Origin: Cannabis sativa
Lineage: Eukaryota > Streptophyta > Magnoliopsida > Rosales > Cannabaceae
NCBI RefSeq assembly: GCF_029168945.1
Contig: NC_083602.1
Coordinates: forward strand, 63,880,600 to 63,944,599
Direction: 5' to 3'
DNA length: 64,000 nt
The notes under the pieces are model-generated. The model was not told the origin of the DNA and ran no database searches. It worked only from the letters and a program-made list of their open reading frames with translations. Positions 44,884 through 58,948 of this stretch are shown piece by piece. Made by a program: the position numbers and the translations under genes. The number at the start of each line of letters is the position of its first letter. Position 1 is the first letter of the stretch.

Positions 44884-46778
44884 TGTTGGAAATTATTTTA
44901 CCAGGATCTTAGATCTACTCACAAGTATGTTTATTAACATCCTAAATAAGAACTTTCTAAAACGATAAATTAAACACATATAAAGTTTAGGAAACCTTAC
45001 ATTGGGTGCAGCGGAATAATATGACTCCTTCCGTTCAGATATCTAGCCCTTGATTCCTTTCTGTAGCAGAGCATTATCAATATCTGAACCTGGATCTCTT
45101 TCTCTGAATCTTTGATGCTAAAACTCCTTTGCTGATGATCTTTCTTCACGATCTTCCTCACTATGATTGAGGTATCACTTGCTGTGTGTGGGCACTACTC
45201 ATACACTAAGGATTTCGAAATTCAAGAGGGAAGAGAAACAAGAAGTGGCAGCTAAAGATAGGGAGAGAGAAAGGCTCAGGTTTTTCTCTGAAGGAAAAAT
45301 AGAAAATTTAAGTGTAAATTTCCTGAAGCCTTCACTATCTATTTATAGCATTCCACTAGGGTTAGGTTTGAATTATTTGGCATTAAAATAATGAAAAAAA
45401 TCAGTTTAAATTTCCTAAAAAAGTGGCTGGCCCTATACAAGTGGATTTGGGCCTCACTTTTTGCAATTTTGCAGTTTTATCTTTTCTGCATCTGATTTTC
45501 TCAAAAACGCCAATTTTCTAATTCAACCATTTAAATGCCAATTCTAACTATTTAATAACTATAAATAATTATTAAATAATATTGTCATTTATCATATTTA
45601 TTAATTGAACCATACAAAGTATCATAATTAACAAATATGCCCCTATAAACTCTTTCTTTACAATTTCGCCCTTACTTAGTGAAAAATTCACAAATAGACA
45701 TAGTCTAATTTGAGAATTATAATTGATTAATCAAAACCAATTACATGAGTCTTACAAGCAATATTATCTCAACTAGTGGGGGGACCATGGGTCTATATAA
45801 CCGAGCTTCCAATAAGTAGATCAAGAATTTAGCACTAAAATTCACTAACTTATTAATTCTTCGTTGAATCCACGCATAGAACTTAGAATTGCACTCTCAG
45901 TATATAGAATGATCTATATGTTCCACCATATAGACACATCATTAGTTATCCATTGTTATAATCCTAATGTGATCAATTATCCTCTATATGAATGATCTAC
46001 ACAGTAAAGGGATTAAATTACCGTAACACCCTACTATGTATTTTATCCTTAAAACACTTGACCCCGTATAAATGATATTTCAGCTTATGTGAAATGAGAT
46101 CTCCACCATTTATTTTCGTTTGGTCAAGCTCGAAGGTGATCATCCTTTGCTTACTATTCGCCAGATAGAAGCTATAGATTCCATGTTTATGATAGCGCTC
46201 CACTCAATTGCACTACCGTGTTCTCAAAATGTACGTATCACCCTGACCTAAAAGTAGGCTTAACTAACAAATCAAAGAACACGAATAGCCTCTCGAGATT
46301 GAGCCTAATCATATCAGGATTAAGATCATTTGATCTAGGATCAACTAGGCGATATTGAGTTGAATAGATATTACGGTAAGTTTAATAAATCTAAGTCAAA
46401 GTTCAATATCGGTCCCTTCCGATGCATACTCCATGCATCCAACCTGAGCTTTACTTTAACCAATGTTCTGGAAAGAACATAGTATTTCTCCAAATACAAG
46501 TAAACTCTTGTTGTAGATTATCATATCAGTAAAACCCTGTGTCTGATAAATCTAGGAAACTTTATTCACATAGTCATGTTTACTTTCCAATGTGTTGACG
46601 GCACAATAAACAGGATCAAGTATGTGAAAAGGGTTTCAGATGAATTTATACATTATGTACATATAATCATGAAATAAATCATGTGAACAATGCAACATTA
46701 AATGTTATTTCTGATCTATATTAATAAGTAAATCTGATTATATTGAAATGAGTTTTATTTAGGGAATAAAACCCAACA
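44884..46778 (-). repeat. Copia-B 3' LTR (left)
   Basis: The plus strand reads TGTTGGAAATTATTTTACC to AAAACCCAACA. TATA box complement at 45340-45347. Short frames at 45167-45391 and 46018-46203 recur in the other LTR and are not genes. Confidence 0.95.
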
Positions 46779-48430
46779 AACTCCCACTTGCACTAATATA
46801 AAACAAAAAGTGTGTTTCAAATAATCTCAACACCTTGATATACAAATCAAGTGTAGTAGTAGTAAACTCCTCGTAATAGGATCTGAAAGGTTGAATTAAA
46901 CACAGCCTTTTCTCCACCATTACTCTTCCTTTAATCACAAAATCATTGATAATGTGAAATTCCTCTCTATATGTCTACTCTCTTGGGATACTGGATTCTA
47001 TACCTTTGGCAACTACTTTTGGTTAATCAGGAAATTAACACTAGTAGTTTAAGGCAATTTGGAATGGTGCCAAAGATGTATAGAACTTTCCTTAGACTGA
47101 ATAAGTACCTTTCCTGCAACTTTAACATTCAGTCCCTCTCTGGTAGACCTAGAGACTTCAGATAGGTTTTTACACTTCTCCAAAATTACTATTCCACCCC
47201 CAGAGTAACCACCATCTTATCAGAAGGATTTTCTAGCACAAAGGCAAGTTTCGAAATCTAATGTGGTGTAGTCTAAGAGTTTTAAACACACTCTTATAGA
47301 CTAACATATAGTTCCTCTTCTTAATCTTAAAATTTACTTGATTGTCTTCCAATGTTCTTCTCCTGGATTAATCTGATACCTACTCATTACTCCCACTCAA
47401 CAGATGGTGTCTGGTCTAAGGCATACAAAAGCATATCTAAGACCTCTCACTGTTGATATAAGAAATTCTTTCATGGCTTTATCTTTTCTGGAATAGTTGA
47501 GACTTTTCCTTAGATAAATAAAATCTATACCTAAGAAGTTGTGAAGCTTCTATAGATTGCCATTAGAAAGAAAATGCTTCAGCATCTTACTAAAGTAAGT
47601 TGCTTGCATTAGAGTAAGTAATTACCAGGTATACCACAAGCCATAGGTTTAGATAAACTCAAACCTATAATACTAGGAACAGGAAGTTTTGTTAAGTCCA
47701 TTGAATGGACTTATAAACAAAAATTTCCTTTTATGTCCTTGTAATAGAAAACTTTAGGTTACTCCATGTGAATGGATTAAACCATAGTTCTATTGGCTTT
47801 CTTCTTAGTTTCTTATCTTGACAATCCATTACTTGTTTAAACTCACAATGGATTTTAATAACTATTGTCTCCCAAGTCATAAGAAGGTGAGTTCCTAGAA
47901 ACTCTCCCACTACGACAAAGCACCGTGAATTATGTCTAAGAAAACTAAATGGTATTGATCTCTTCGGTTGTGACAAGACAACAAAGGCAGTGGGATCATC
48001 ATATGTTATATAAGATGATAGAACACTTTTGGAATCAAGAATTAAATATCTCCTTTATTTGCTACTTGTTTTTCAGACTTAGTCATTTTCTTAGAAAAGT
48101 AGTATTTGTTTGAACAAACACTTTCTTATCTATTGACAATGGGATGGTCCACCCCTAATCACTTAGAATAGCTAACAAACCATGGTTAACAGTTCTAGCT
48201 TTTCTTAAGATTTTGATTAGGTCATCCATGAATCTAGTAATGATTTACATTAAGTATACAACCATTACATCATTCTGAAATTGTATTACCATAGAAGGAT
48301 TTAGGCAACGACTAGTAACTAATCATCAACATGCAACTCGAAATTTCTGGGGAGGTAAGTTTGGATATAATTCAAAAATCAATTTAATGATCTTTGAACT
48401 GCATATCTACTAACTATTTCTCCACCCCTA
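46779..48430 (-). mobile_element. Copia-B RT/RNase H relic
   Basis: It begins with the complement of the polypurine tract (AACTCCCACTTGC). Fragments such as the complement of 47400-47460 line up, in broken frames, with the copia block between RT and RNase H. It is collinear with 7233-8160 of copia-A. No open frame exceeds chance. Confidence 0.7.
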
Positions 48431-48720
48431 TCAGTTCGCAAGATCTTTAACCACTTACCTTAATGGTTTTAACCATATCTAGAAATTAATGAAATTTTTC
48501 AAACATTTCAAATTTCTTTGCTAAAAGGTATAATCTAGAGTTATCGTTTTAAGAATACAACGAAAAACTCATATCCACCCCTGAATGTACATCCATCTGC
48601 AAATGAGATGAACTACTTTCAGTGGATATAGGCATATTAACTCTTTGTAGAAATTGATCTTGTCAAATCCACTATGAACAAGATACAAATGCCATAGATT
48701 AAAAAAAATGTGGTAGTGTC
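48430..48720 (-). pseudogene. Copia-B pre-integrase/integrase relic
   Basis: The complement gives LWHLCLVHSGFDKINFYKEL (GAG-pre-integrase; the family has LWHxRLGH), then YEFFVV-like and KFEMFEKFH pieces, and KILRTDRGGE (integrase core block). Stops and shifts separate all pieces. The same DRGGE block survives at 15141-15175 in copia-A. Confidence 0.8.
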
Positions 48721-49430
48721 TATGATGACATAGGTTTAGTTACATCAAAGAGTTCTTAGAATACTGCAAGTGGATCCTGGTCACAGAATACCTAACTCAT
48801 ATTCCATACAGTTTTAATCCATTAATAAAAGATAGATATTAAACACTTGAGAAAGTGTAACTGTATTGTATTCTAGAATTAGAAATATAAGAAAATTTCT
48901 ATTTGGAATCTAAAATTAAAGTCAAAGACTTAAATTTATACCAAATATAATGAGTAATTCTTTCTTGGACCACCACTACTAATACAAACTCTAAGTCAGA
49001 TTTGCCCATACAAGCAGGAGATTTCTAAGATTGAGGATTTATATCAATTGGGAATAGAATTTCGGGATTATAATCATATGCGTCATTTAATTTCTTAAGA
49101 GAAAATATAGAATGACATGAAATGATTTATAGACCATTCATCCAATGATATATTTTTAAAGCTAATTCGAAATGAATAAGCTAAGAGGAATTAGGATAAT
49201 TTCGTTTATAAATAAGAATCCAACGATGCTTCGATTAGCGAAAGACAAAGTAATCTTATTTATGTAATCTTCTTGTTTCATATTGTAAAAATACTAGTCT
49301 AAGGTGTCATCAATTGATGAACAGCTAGATGTTGCATATACAATATTTATCTTTCGAGATCTTACACTATTATGTATGTCTAATGGTGAAAATCCATTAG
49401 GGATTTATCTCATTAGAAAAACAAACATGT
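48721..49430 (-). mobile_element. Copia-B region where gag is expected
   Basis: By position this should encode gag and protease, but no gag block (KLNG, UBN2 or zinc knuckle) can be read in any frame. Words near 49335-49415 resemble the leader (CATTAGGGATTTATCTCATT against CATTAGGGAGGATTACTCAC), suggesting a partial leader duplication replaced gag. Confidence 0.55.
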
Positions 49431-52400
49431 TAGACCAACAATGAAGATTCGAAATTAAACTACAACTTAATAACAGTAAATAACATGGTTCAATATAAAT
49501 TCATACACAATTCAGAAATTATAAACATATAGCAAGTAGGAATGTCAAGTGAAAATACTAAAACTTACAATCCTAAATAATTTCTAAGGTTTTCAACAAA
49601 CTGATATCAGTGTCCCGTTTACGCGAGAGTCAAAGCTACCATTCATTGAATAGAGTTGTCAGCTCTTCTAAAATGTTAAACATTCTAGCAACCTTTTATT
49701 CGATCAAGATTGGAATTCAGCGTTGTCCCGTTTAGGCGAGAGTCAAGGCAATTCTATCTTATGAGCTTCCACCATTGTTTCATAATTTGCAAGTCAAGTA
49801 TGGTCGCCACCATTAGGGTGATCCATACCATACAAAACACTTACAAACTACTTATCATGCGAGGTTAAACGGTGCGAAATTGCTAATGAACGTTCTTCCA
49901 TTAGGGAGGATTACTCACTAAAACAAACGCGGTGTAAAACCCACAATGGAGATCGAATGTCTTAATAATAATCAAGCTCATTATTTAAAGTGAGTTGTAT
50001 TTTCTTTGATTCTCTTTATTTAATTTATTTATTTTAAATATATATATTTATTTAAAATTTCCAATTTAGAATGAAAAATTCTAAATATAAATTTTAATTT
50101 AATATTTATAAATTTTACTTAGATGGATATGAAAATAACATGAATTATTTCCATCTTAGTAATAATTTCCAATAAATATTTAGAAAAATATTCAATTTAA
50201 GTTGTTACAAAATTAATATAAATTAATTTACAACTCAAATTTAATTTTCTATAAATATATATTGCATTTCGAAAAATTAAAGTATTTAAGAATACAATTT
50301 TCGAAAATGCATGTTAAAATAAAAAATTAATCCTGGAAAAATTATTCTAATTTATTGTTGGCCCAAAATTAATTTACAACAAAAAAATATAATTTTCCTA
50401 TTTAATTAAATATATAAGAAAAATTTCAAATATTTAAGTACGATGATGAAAATCAACTTAAATATCAATTTTCTATTTAATTAAATACACTAGAAAAATA
50501 CTTCAAGCAAAAATATCATCTATCTAGATTTTCCTTTGACTAATTAATTCTATTTCTAATAATATACTTTAATTCAATTTATTTTAAATTAATCAATAAA
50601 TGAAAAAATCATTGATTTAAGTTGATCCAAGAATTAATTAAAATAAATAATTAATTTACAACTTAATCTATTTTTCAAGATAAAATTCGAAATTCTAGCA
50701 TTTAAGAAATGCAATTTCGAAAATTGATTAATAAAATAAAGAAAAAATATATTTTGAAAATTATTTATATTTAGTTGAAAAAATAAATTTCAACTAAAAA
50801 TAATTTTCTATTTAATTAAATGTCATGAAAAAGAAATATTTAAGTATGATGATAAAAATCAACTTAGATATTCAATTTTCAAATTAATTAAATGTATTAA
50901 ATTCAAGAAATAAATAATTAAGTGTCGATAAGGCTTAATTATTAATCTCTAGTTTAATACTAGGAAAAATATACTTAAAATAAATTGTACCAAAATTAAT
51001 TAATAAATAATTAATTTCACAATGTATAATATTTTCCTATTTAATATTAGAAATAATAAGTAGTCTAGAAATAACTATCTAGAAAATATCTTATTTGACT
51101 AAGTATCTTTTCCACAAAATTTGAAAAAAAAAAAAAATCTAATTTAAGTTGTATTAGAAAAAATCTAGAACTTAAATATTTTTCAAATTTAAATTTAATT
51201 AAATATCAAAAATTAAGTTGTAACCACTTAATTTGAAAATATTCCATTTTAAGTTAATATTTGAAAAGATATTAACTTAAAAATATCTAAAGAATCTTAA
51301 TAACCAATGCCTAAAATTCCTCAACTTAATTTTGAAATTTGAAATTCAAAAGATATTCAGATTTAAGTTGGTTAGTTGTAGATAACTAAATATCAACTTA
51401 AATAGGAATATTTAATGAAAAAGTTAAATTAAGCTCCAGAAAGAATCTAGATGGTTATAATTCTATATTTAATTAAATACAAGAAAATACATATAGTTTA
51501 GCTTAGAATAAAAATTCTTTAAACTATAATTTTCTTAAATTAATTTCAAAATAAATGAAATTAATTATGTTGCTAATCAATTTTATTAGGTTAAACTAGT
51601 GTAATTAACCTAGTACAGTTGTTCAAATCAGGCAAATGGGCCTTCACAATTGGGGTGGTTCATGTGAGGGGGTGCTGGGTTCAGTATGTCGTACCCACTT
51701 CTATGGCTCCCAACTCTCACACAAGGCCCAAAAGAGAGGAATTTAACCTTAATAAGAACAACTGTTATTAATTGAATAGGCCCAATAACTAAATGGGCCT
51801 AAATAAATTCTATCAAGAACTATGATAATTTATTTTAGCAACATTAACCTATTTGCATCTATAATAAAATTAAACACATAGGCTCACACAGGCACACTTT
51901 GGATGGGTCCTATCATGTTGCTAGGTCATACACAGATGAAAGAAGATTGTAAATATACCTGTTACAAATTATTATCTTGACCAAGGGAGCCATCAGATCA
52001 TTACATCTGGCAAAAAGTAACCATGGCTATTTGCAATAAAGTAATAATAGGTTTTGAAAACTTACACATAAGCTAAAACACATACTCCTGCAACAAGGTT
52101 AGTTGGATAGTTGGATGTAGGATTTATTTAATTTTCAATTAAATATTTAATTTCGAAAATAATTAATTAAATAAAAAATAATTTTTCGAAAAATTTAAAA
52201 AAAAAAATTTGAAAAATTCGAAATTTTAATTAAATATTTAAATTTAAAATTAAACCTACAATTTTTGAAAAATTAGGTTTCAACCAACTTAAATATCATT
52301 TCAAAAATTTGCTAACTACTTTTAAATTTTAAATGTTATTTTATAAATAAAAATTAAATAAAAAATTAGAAAAGATAAATAAATATCTTTTTCAAATTTT

Positions 52401-53071
52401 AAATGTAATTTAAATAAATAAAATAACAAAATTTAAAAAATTAGCAAAATATCTTATATCATTTAAAAATTACATGATTATAAATATCTTATTTTTAAAT
52501 TTAAAATAAGATAAGATATAATCAAATTTTAAAATAAGATAGATTTTTAAGCAAGAAGATAGATACTAATTCTATTCAAATTCAAATTACATTAATATCT
52601 TGAATTAAATTTAAAAATATTAAATTAATTCAAAAAGATAATTAGAATTGAATTAGGAATAGTAATAGTATAAATACAAAACTATACCAAAAATCGGAAG
52701 TTAATTCCATGAAAAAGCATGAAAAATCGAAGAAAAACGAAAAAATTGTGAACTGTACGGACAGATTTGCGATCGCAGGAAAATTTCAAGAAATTTCCGA
52801 TTTTTTCAAATCTTCAAAAATTCATAACTAATTCCAATAAAATCGAAATTGAGTTCTGTAAAAGGCTAACTTGCTTAATTTTTCCCATACTATCCAATAA
52901 AAATAATTCCAGAAACAAATTCGCAATTATTTTTTACGAAAATTTACAAACATCAATCAATCATCAAATAACACTCAATACAACATGATACCATCCAAAG
53001 AACATACAAACAATCGTTTTAAAGTCCAAATTTCTTGCAAGTAAATCAATTACCATGGCTCTGAGGCCAGT
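49431..53071 (-). mobile_element. Copia-B untranslated leader
   Basis: It is collinear with copia-A 10050-13690. It contains the paired motif (49611-49633, 49724-49746), the moderately conserved block near 51610-51830 and the primer site (53057-53071). The G/C island of copia-A is almost absent (near 52740-52790). Confidence 0.88.
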
Positions 53072-54965
53072 TGTTGGAAATTATTTTACCAGGATCTTAG
53101 ATCTACTCACAAGTATGTTTATTAACATCCTAAATAAGAACTTTCTAAAACGATAAATTAAACACATATAAAGTTTAGGAAACCTTACATTGGGTGCAGC
53201 GGAATAATATGACTCCTTCCGTTCAGATGTCTAGCCCTTGATTCCTTTCTGTAGCAGAGCATTATCAATATCTGAACCTGGATCTCTTTCTCTGAATCTT
53301 TGATGCTGAAACTCCTTTGCTGATGATCTTTCTTCACGATCTTCCTCACTATGATTGAGGTATCACTTGCTGTGTGTGGGCACTACTCATACACTAAGGA
53401 TTTCGAAATTCAAGAGGGAAGAGAAAGAAGAAGTGGCAGCTAAAGATAGGGAGAGAGAAAGGCTCAGGTTTTTCTCTGAAGGAAAAATAGAAAATTTAAG
53501 TGTAAATTTCCTGAAGCCTTCACTATCTATTTATAGCATTCCACTAGGGTTAGGTTTGAATTATTTGGCATTAAAATAATGAAAAAATCAGTTTAAATTT
53601 CCTACAAAAGTGGCTGGCCCTATACAAGTGGATTTGGGCCTCACTTTTTGTAATTTTGCAGTTTTATCTTTTCTGCATCTGATTTTCTCAAAAACGCCAA
53701 TTTTTTAATTCAACCATTTAAATGCCAATTCTAACTATTTAATAACTATAAATAATTATTAAATAATATTGTCATTTATCATATTTATTAATTGAACCAT
53801 ACAAAGTATCATAATTAACAAATATGCCCCTATAAACTCTTTCTTTACAATTTCGCCCTTACTTAGTGAAAAATTCACAAATAGACATAGTCTAATTTGA
53901 GAATTATAATTGATTAATCAAAACCAATTACATGAGTCTTACAAGCAATATTATCTCAACTAGTGGGGGGACCATGGGTCTATATAACCGAGCTTCCAAT
54001 AAGTAGATCAAGAATTTAGCACTAAAATTCACTAACTTATTAATTCTTCGTTGAATCCACGCATAGAACTTAGAATTGCACTCTCAGTATATAGAATGCT
54101 CTATATGTTCCACCATATAGACACATCATTAGTTATCCATTGTTATAATCCTAATGTGATCAATTATCCTCTATATGAATGATCTACACAGTAAATGGAT
54201 TAAATTACCGTAACACCCTACTATGTATTTTATCCTTAAAACACTTGACCCCGTATAAATGATATTTCAGCTTATGTGAAATGAGATCTCCACCATTTAT
54301 TTTCGTTTGGTCAAGCTCGAAGGTGATCATCCTTTGCTTACTATTCGCCAGATAGAAGCTATAGATTCCATGTTTATGATAGCGCTCCACTCAATTGCAC
54401 TACCGTGTTCTCAAAATGTACGTATCACCCTGACCTAAAAGTAGGCTTAACTAACAAATCAAAGAACACGAATAGCCTCTCGAGATTGAGCCTAATCATA
54501 TCAGGATTAAGATCATTTGATCTAGGATCAACTAGGCGATATTGAGTTGAATAGATATTACGGTAAGTTTAATAAATCTAAGTCAAAGTTCAATATCGGT
54601 CCCTTCCGATGCATACTCCATGCATCCAACCTGAGCTTTACTTTAACCAATGTTCTGGAAAGAACATAGTATTTCTCCAAATACAAGTAAACTCTTGTTG
54701 TAGATTATCATATCAGTAAAACCCTGTGTCTGATAAATCTAGGAAACTTTATTCACATAGTCATGTTTACTTTCCAATGTGTTGACGGCACAATAAACAG
54801 GATCAAGTATGTGAAAAGGGTTTCAGATGAATTTATACATTATGTACATATAATCATGAAATAAATCATGTGAACCATGCAACATTAAATGTTATTTCTG
54901 ATCTATATTAATAAGTAAATCTGATTATATTGAAATGAGTTTTATTTAGGGCATAAAACCCAACA
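53072..54965 (-). repeat. Copia-B 5' LTR (right)
   Basis: Near-identical to 44884-46778. TATA box complement at 53528-53535. The final TAAAACCCAACA is followed by the TSD TGAAG. Confidence 0.95.
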
Positions 54966-55291
54966 TGAAGAAGGTGGAGTTGGTGGTGCATAAGTTGTGC
55001 CACTTTTCAACATTATAGAACAAGCATAAGCTCTTGGATTTTCAATCGGTTGAGAAGGCAATCTTTCAAAAAGTTTGGCTTCTATCTTGGCCATAGATGT
55101 AGCCATTTGCCCCATAGAATTTTCCAAAGTATCCTTCAACGTGGCTTCAGTTGTCTGTTAAAATTGTAGTGAATTTGTGGCCAAGGAAGTAATCAAGTCT
55201 TCAATAGAGGGCTTGAAATTTGATGGTGGTGCTTTTTGTGCTTGAGATCTTTGTTGATAGTTAAACCAGGAGGTCTAGTTGGTGCAGCTTG
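54966..55291 (-). pseudogene. Gypsy gag, C-terminal segment
   Basis: The minus strand reads WFNYQQRSQAQKAPPSNFKP, then TLENSMGQMATSMAKIEAKL, LPSQPIENPRAYACSIMLKS and GTTYAPPTPPSS. This is the Athila/Tat gag tail (the family has LPAQ...NPRE...LRSGKxY). It runs directly into 44883 once copia-B is removed. On the other side it is cut at 55291 by the gypsy-like element. One stop (near 55160) is present. Confidence 0.85.
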
Positions 55292-57159
55292 TGTAACGCC
55301 CCGATTTCGCGAGACGTCACACTAGCTAGTCCGTTTAAAACCATCTAAGATAAAGACGATAAAAGACTTCTTTAATGAAAAATAACTAAGCATGAGATCT
55401 CATTATTTTTAAAACAAAATATTTATATATTCATAACCTTAAAATATAAAGCTTTACAAAAACTATTTGAATCGTAATCTTTAATGAAATATTTTTAAAC
55501 CAAAACATCGTGACAATCCCCTAACATGTAATCCACGCCTCGAGCTCGCCATCCTCACTGTTTAGTTTTATCTTTACCTGCACACAGAGTACCTGTGAGC
55601 TAACGCCCAGTAAGAAGAGCTATGTAGGACATAACCCCCCAACTAGATTACATAGTCATAAGTATAACAATATCACAACATCAAATCAATTCATACCATA
55701 CTTACATACATATAACAACATGTCATATCATATATTATTCTCACATACAATACAACATCCTATCACAGTGTAATCTTAATGCAGGCTATACTCACACACA
55801 TAACACATAGTATCTTATCGCACATTGTCCTCACATACGATAATCTACTTCCACTCATGTTGATCAAACATGAAGTGTAACTTGCCCTGCCTTGTGTTGT
55901 TCTCACACTCGGCATCCAATAGGGCAATCCCTTTTCACAAGTTGTACTCACCCATGATAGGATGACCTGCAAGTAAACCCATACAAGCAGCCAAAAATAT
56001 ATCCTGCAGTGCTATGCTCACACCAGCAGCAAAAAACCTATCCTATAAGTGCTATTCTCACACAAACAGTCAAAAGCCTTACCACTATCACACACTAGTA
56101 ACATTAGCATAAAACAACAATCTACCATAGAATAAAACATGTAAATACAATCCCATAATACAGTTGTATGTTTTAACATACACCCTATGTACAGATGTCC
56201 ACTCTTCTTACCTCAGTTGTTAAGAACACATTCTTGCTACTCCAAGCACCTCAATGAATTTTCTTGTTGAGGACAAGATCTTCAAATCGCGCTGCTTAAG
56301 ACTTGTTATCTCGTCACTACTACCTCTTCACAACTTTCTATTTAATGTCTCAAGCCCGCAAGCCTTGATTATAAATCCAAAACTTTAAGAATGAAGGTAG
56401 AAAAATAAGAAGAAGTGTGGAAGGTTTGAGAGGAGCAACCATGAAGAAGAATGAGCCTTTAACTAATTGGTTTGGAGAGGAAAAATAAAACTATGATAGT
56501 TTAGGGTTTGATAAAAAACATGTAGTGAAGATTATGAGATACCGTATTCATATAGGTTTAGGTTAACTAAAAATAATAATATATAATAAAATGCTAAAAT
56601 ATTATTAAATCAACAAATATCTAATTTTTAAATTTTAAAAATAAGCCATCTATCTCGTAACTTTAGGCTCCATTTTCACCTTGAAAACTTCCGAATTATG
56701 ATATAACTATTTCTATTAAATTTATAGATCTTTGAATTATTTTTCCAACGCCACTAGAATCACCTCAATCAGAGCTCTAAAACTCTAGATATGATTATTT
56801 TACTAAAACAGTTTTTAATCCTGCGAATTTATCCAAACCTACGAATTTTTGTGACATTAATTCCATTATAATGTTATTTAATGCACTCATATAATAAATG
56901 AAACCCACTAAATAATCTATAAAACTCTAATAGAATTTCATATTGGGCTTTAATTGAGTAATTATCTTAATTCGTAAAAATACCATAATTTTTACCTTGA
57001 CACTTACTATAATTTCAACTATGTTTAGAAATCTACCAATACTATTCTAAGCAATTATCTCTATTCACTATTAGTAGAAATAAATAAAATACTTATTCTC
57101 ACAGAAATTGTATAACAAATAAAATTTAAAATATAAGTATATTTTTACAGGGTATTACA

Positions 57160-58948
57160 TTCTACCCTCCTTAAAGAAATTTCGTCCTCGAAATTTAACT
57201 ACCAAATACACGAGGGACTTCATGTTTGTTACCACTTACTACATGACCTCCTTATCTACCATATGGACCCAACAAATATGTACTTAACTTTTATCTTATT
57301 GGTCAAACTACAACACATATAACATATACAGCCTAATTTAAGTATTGGTATTCCTTTATACATTACATAAATAACAAAACATAGTCCATCCCAATAACTT
57401 ACATATACGTGCTTTAAACACATAAGTTTTGCAATAACATGCTCGTAATTTTGTAAAAAAAATTCTTCTCTTATTAACATCCTTATATGTCATTAAGAGT
57501 TAAACTATTTATTCTCTAATGAACATCCTTATATGTCACTTGAGAACACATTATACAATACAAAAATAACAAACAACAAAGAGTAGGGTAGAAGAACTTA
57601 TGCAAACTTCTCTTTAATTGTTCCCATTCTGTCATTGAATGTTAAATTTTTATTTTTATTTTTTTTTACTTAATTTCCTCCATAAAGCTACAATTCTGTT
57701 ATTATAGTTTCGTAGCATAATTATTAAGAATGTTGCCCTACACATAACGATCCAATATATCATCAACAAAACGATGTCATTCAAACAGACCACATGTCTC
57801 ATATAAATTACATGAACTACATGTAAGCTAAAGATCGTTAAAGGTCTTCTTACACATGCGAGCTAGCCAATATATAGACTTAGAAGCATACAAGTTAACA
57901 TACTCTCAGGAATGAGCTACATGCATATCACTATAAAAGAAACATTTACTAATCCATCCAACTAATGAAATAGGAATAAAATTTACTATCAAAATCACTT
58001 TTTCTAAGAATAACACGAGAACAAAATCACTTAATCCAATTCTCATATACATTTTTCTTTTACTCACTTAATCATATACCATTTGTAACGCCCCCGCTTC
58101 AAGCCTCCATTGGGCCCTTACACCCACAGAATGAATGACTCTTATACACGAGTACGCTACTCTGGCTACTGGTAGTACCAATCAATCCATTTAAGCCATC
58201 TTCAACTGTGTAGTCCCATACCTACACAGCCTCAGAATCATCACACTTGACCTTCCCCAAGCGGTGTGGGATTGCACAGCTTACCCGGTATATCCCCTTA
58301 CGAATCACGGGACTACTGACTGTCACAATCTATTCTTCTATTATAACCTTAATATTTAGATTTCACCCTTAACCAAAATTCAACTTAATTACTTCTAATA
58401 AAAGAGTAGAGCTAAAAATTATCTTTCCATTAACACTTAAAAAAAATCAAACTTAAGAACGTACCAATAGTTATATATGTCTAATTTATTAAACCTGAAA
58501 CATACACTCTCGTTAGAAATACTAATATAACAACTAAATTTCCTTTTTTTTTCCTAACATACTCTATTCCAATCTTCTTATAACACAATTCCTTTTGAAA
58601 ATAATCTTCTTATGCTCCTTATTTATGAAAATATGTACAACTTATCAAAAATCAAACTTAAATTACGTAATATAGCAATACCTTGAAACATTTTCTTAAA
58701 TTTTTATTTCCTTCCAAAAATATCTCATTGATCGAATCCTACCCATAAAATTTTAAGACATATTCTTCTAAACACAAAGAAAACTTCTAGTTACACTGAA
58801 GATGTAACACAACATAAAATATGTAAAACTAACATGAACATATTGACAAAAACTTACAGTACAGTGAGTCGAGCTCGTCTCGTGGCAATGAACTTTACAT
58901 GTTAGGGTCAACCACATCCTTTAGGACCGTATTGCTCTGATACCATAT
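57160..58948 (-). mobile_element. Internal region of the gypsy-like element, non-coding
   Basis: A/T-rich and without coding potential. A G/C-richer block at 58085-58330 starts TGTAACGCCCCCGC, similar to an LTR end, and may be part of another element. Confidence 0.6.

Larger units (their letters stand above)
44884..54965 (-). mobile_element. Copia-B: full-length copia-A relative without gag
   Basis: Complete element of 10,082 bp with LTRs at 44884-46778 and 53072-54965, perfect TSD TGAAG (44879-44883, 54966-54970), primer site at 53057-53071 and polypurine tract beside 46779. The two LTRs differ at about a dozen positions by eye (around 0.6%), so it inserted recently. The internal 6.3 kb has no open frame: gag is missing altogether, and only stop-filled pre-integrase, integrase and RT relics remain. 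It must have been mobilised by proteins of another element. It lies inside the gypsy gag-protease region. Confidence 0.95.

Noticed and set aside
45167..46203. Frames repeated at 53355-53579 and 54205-54390
   Set aside because: They are duplicated only because they lie in the two copia-B LTRs; they span the TATA box region and have no family.
49611..49746. Repeated motif considered as a CRISPR-like array
   Set aside because: Only two copies at a fixed place in a retrotransposon leader, in a plant genome; no array and no cas genes.
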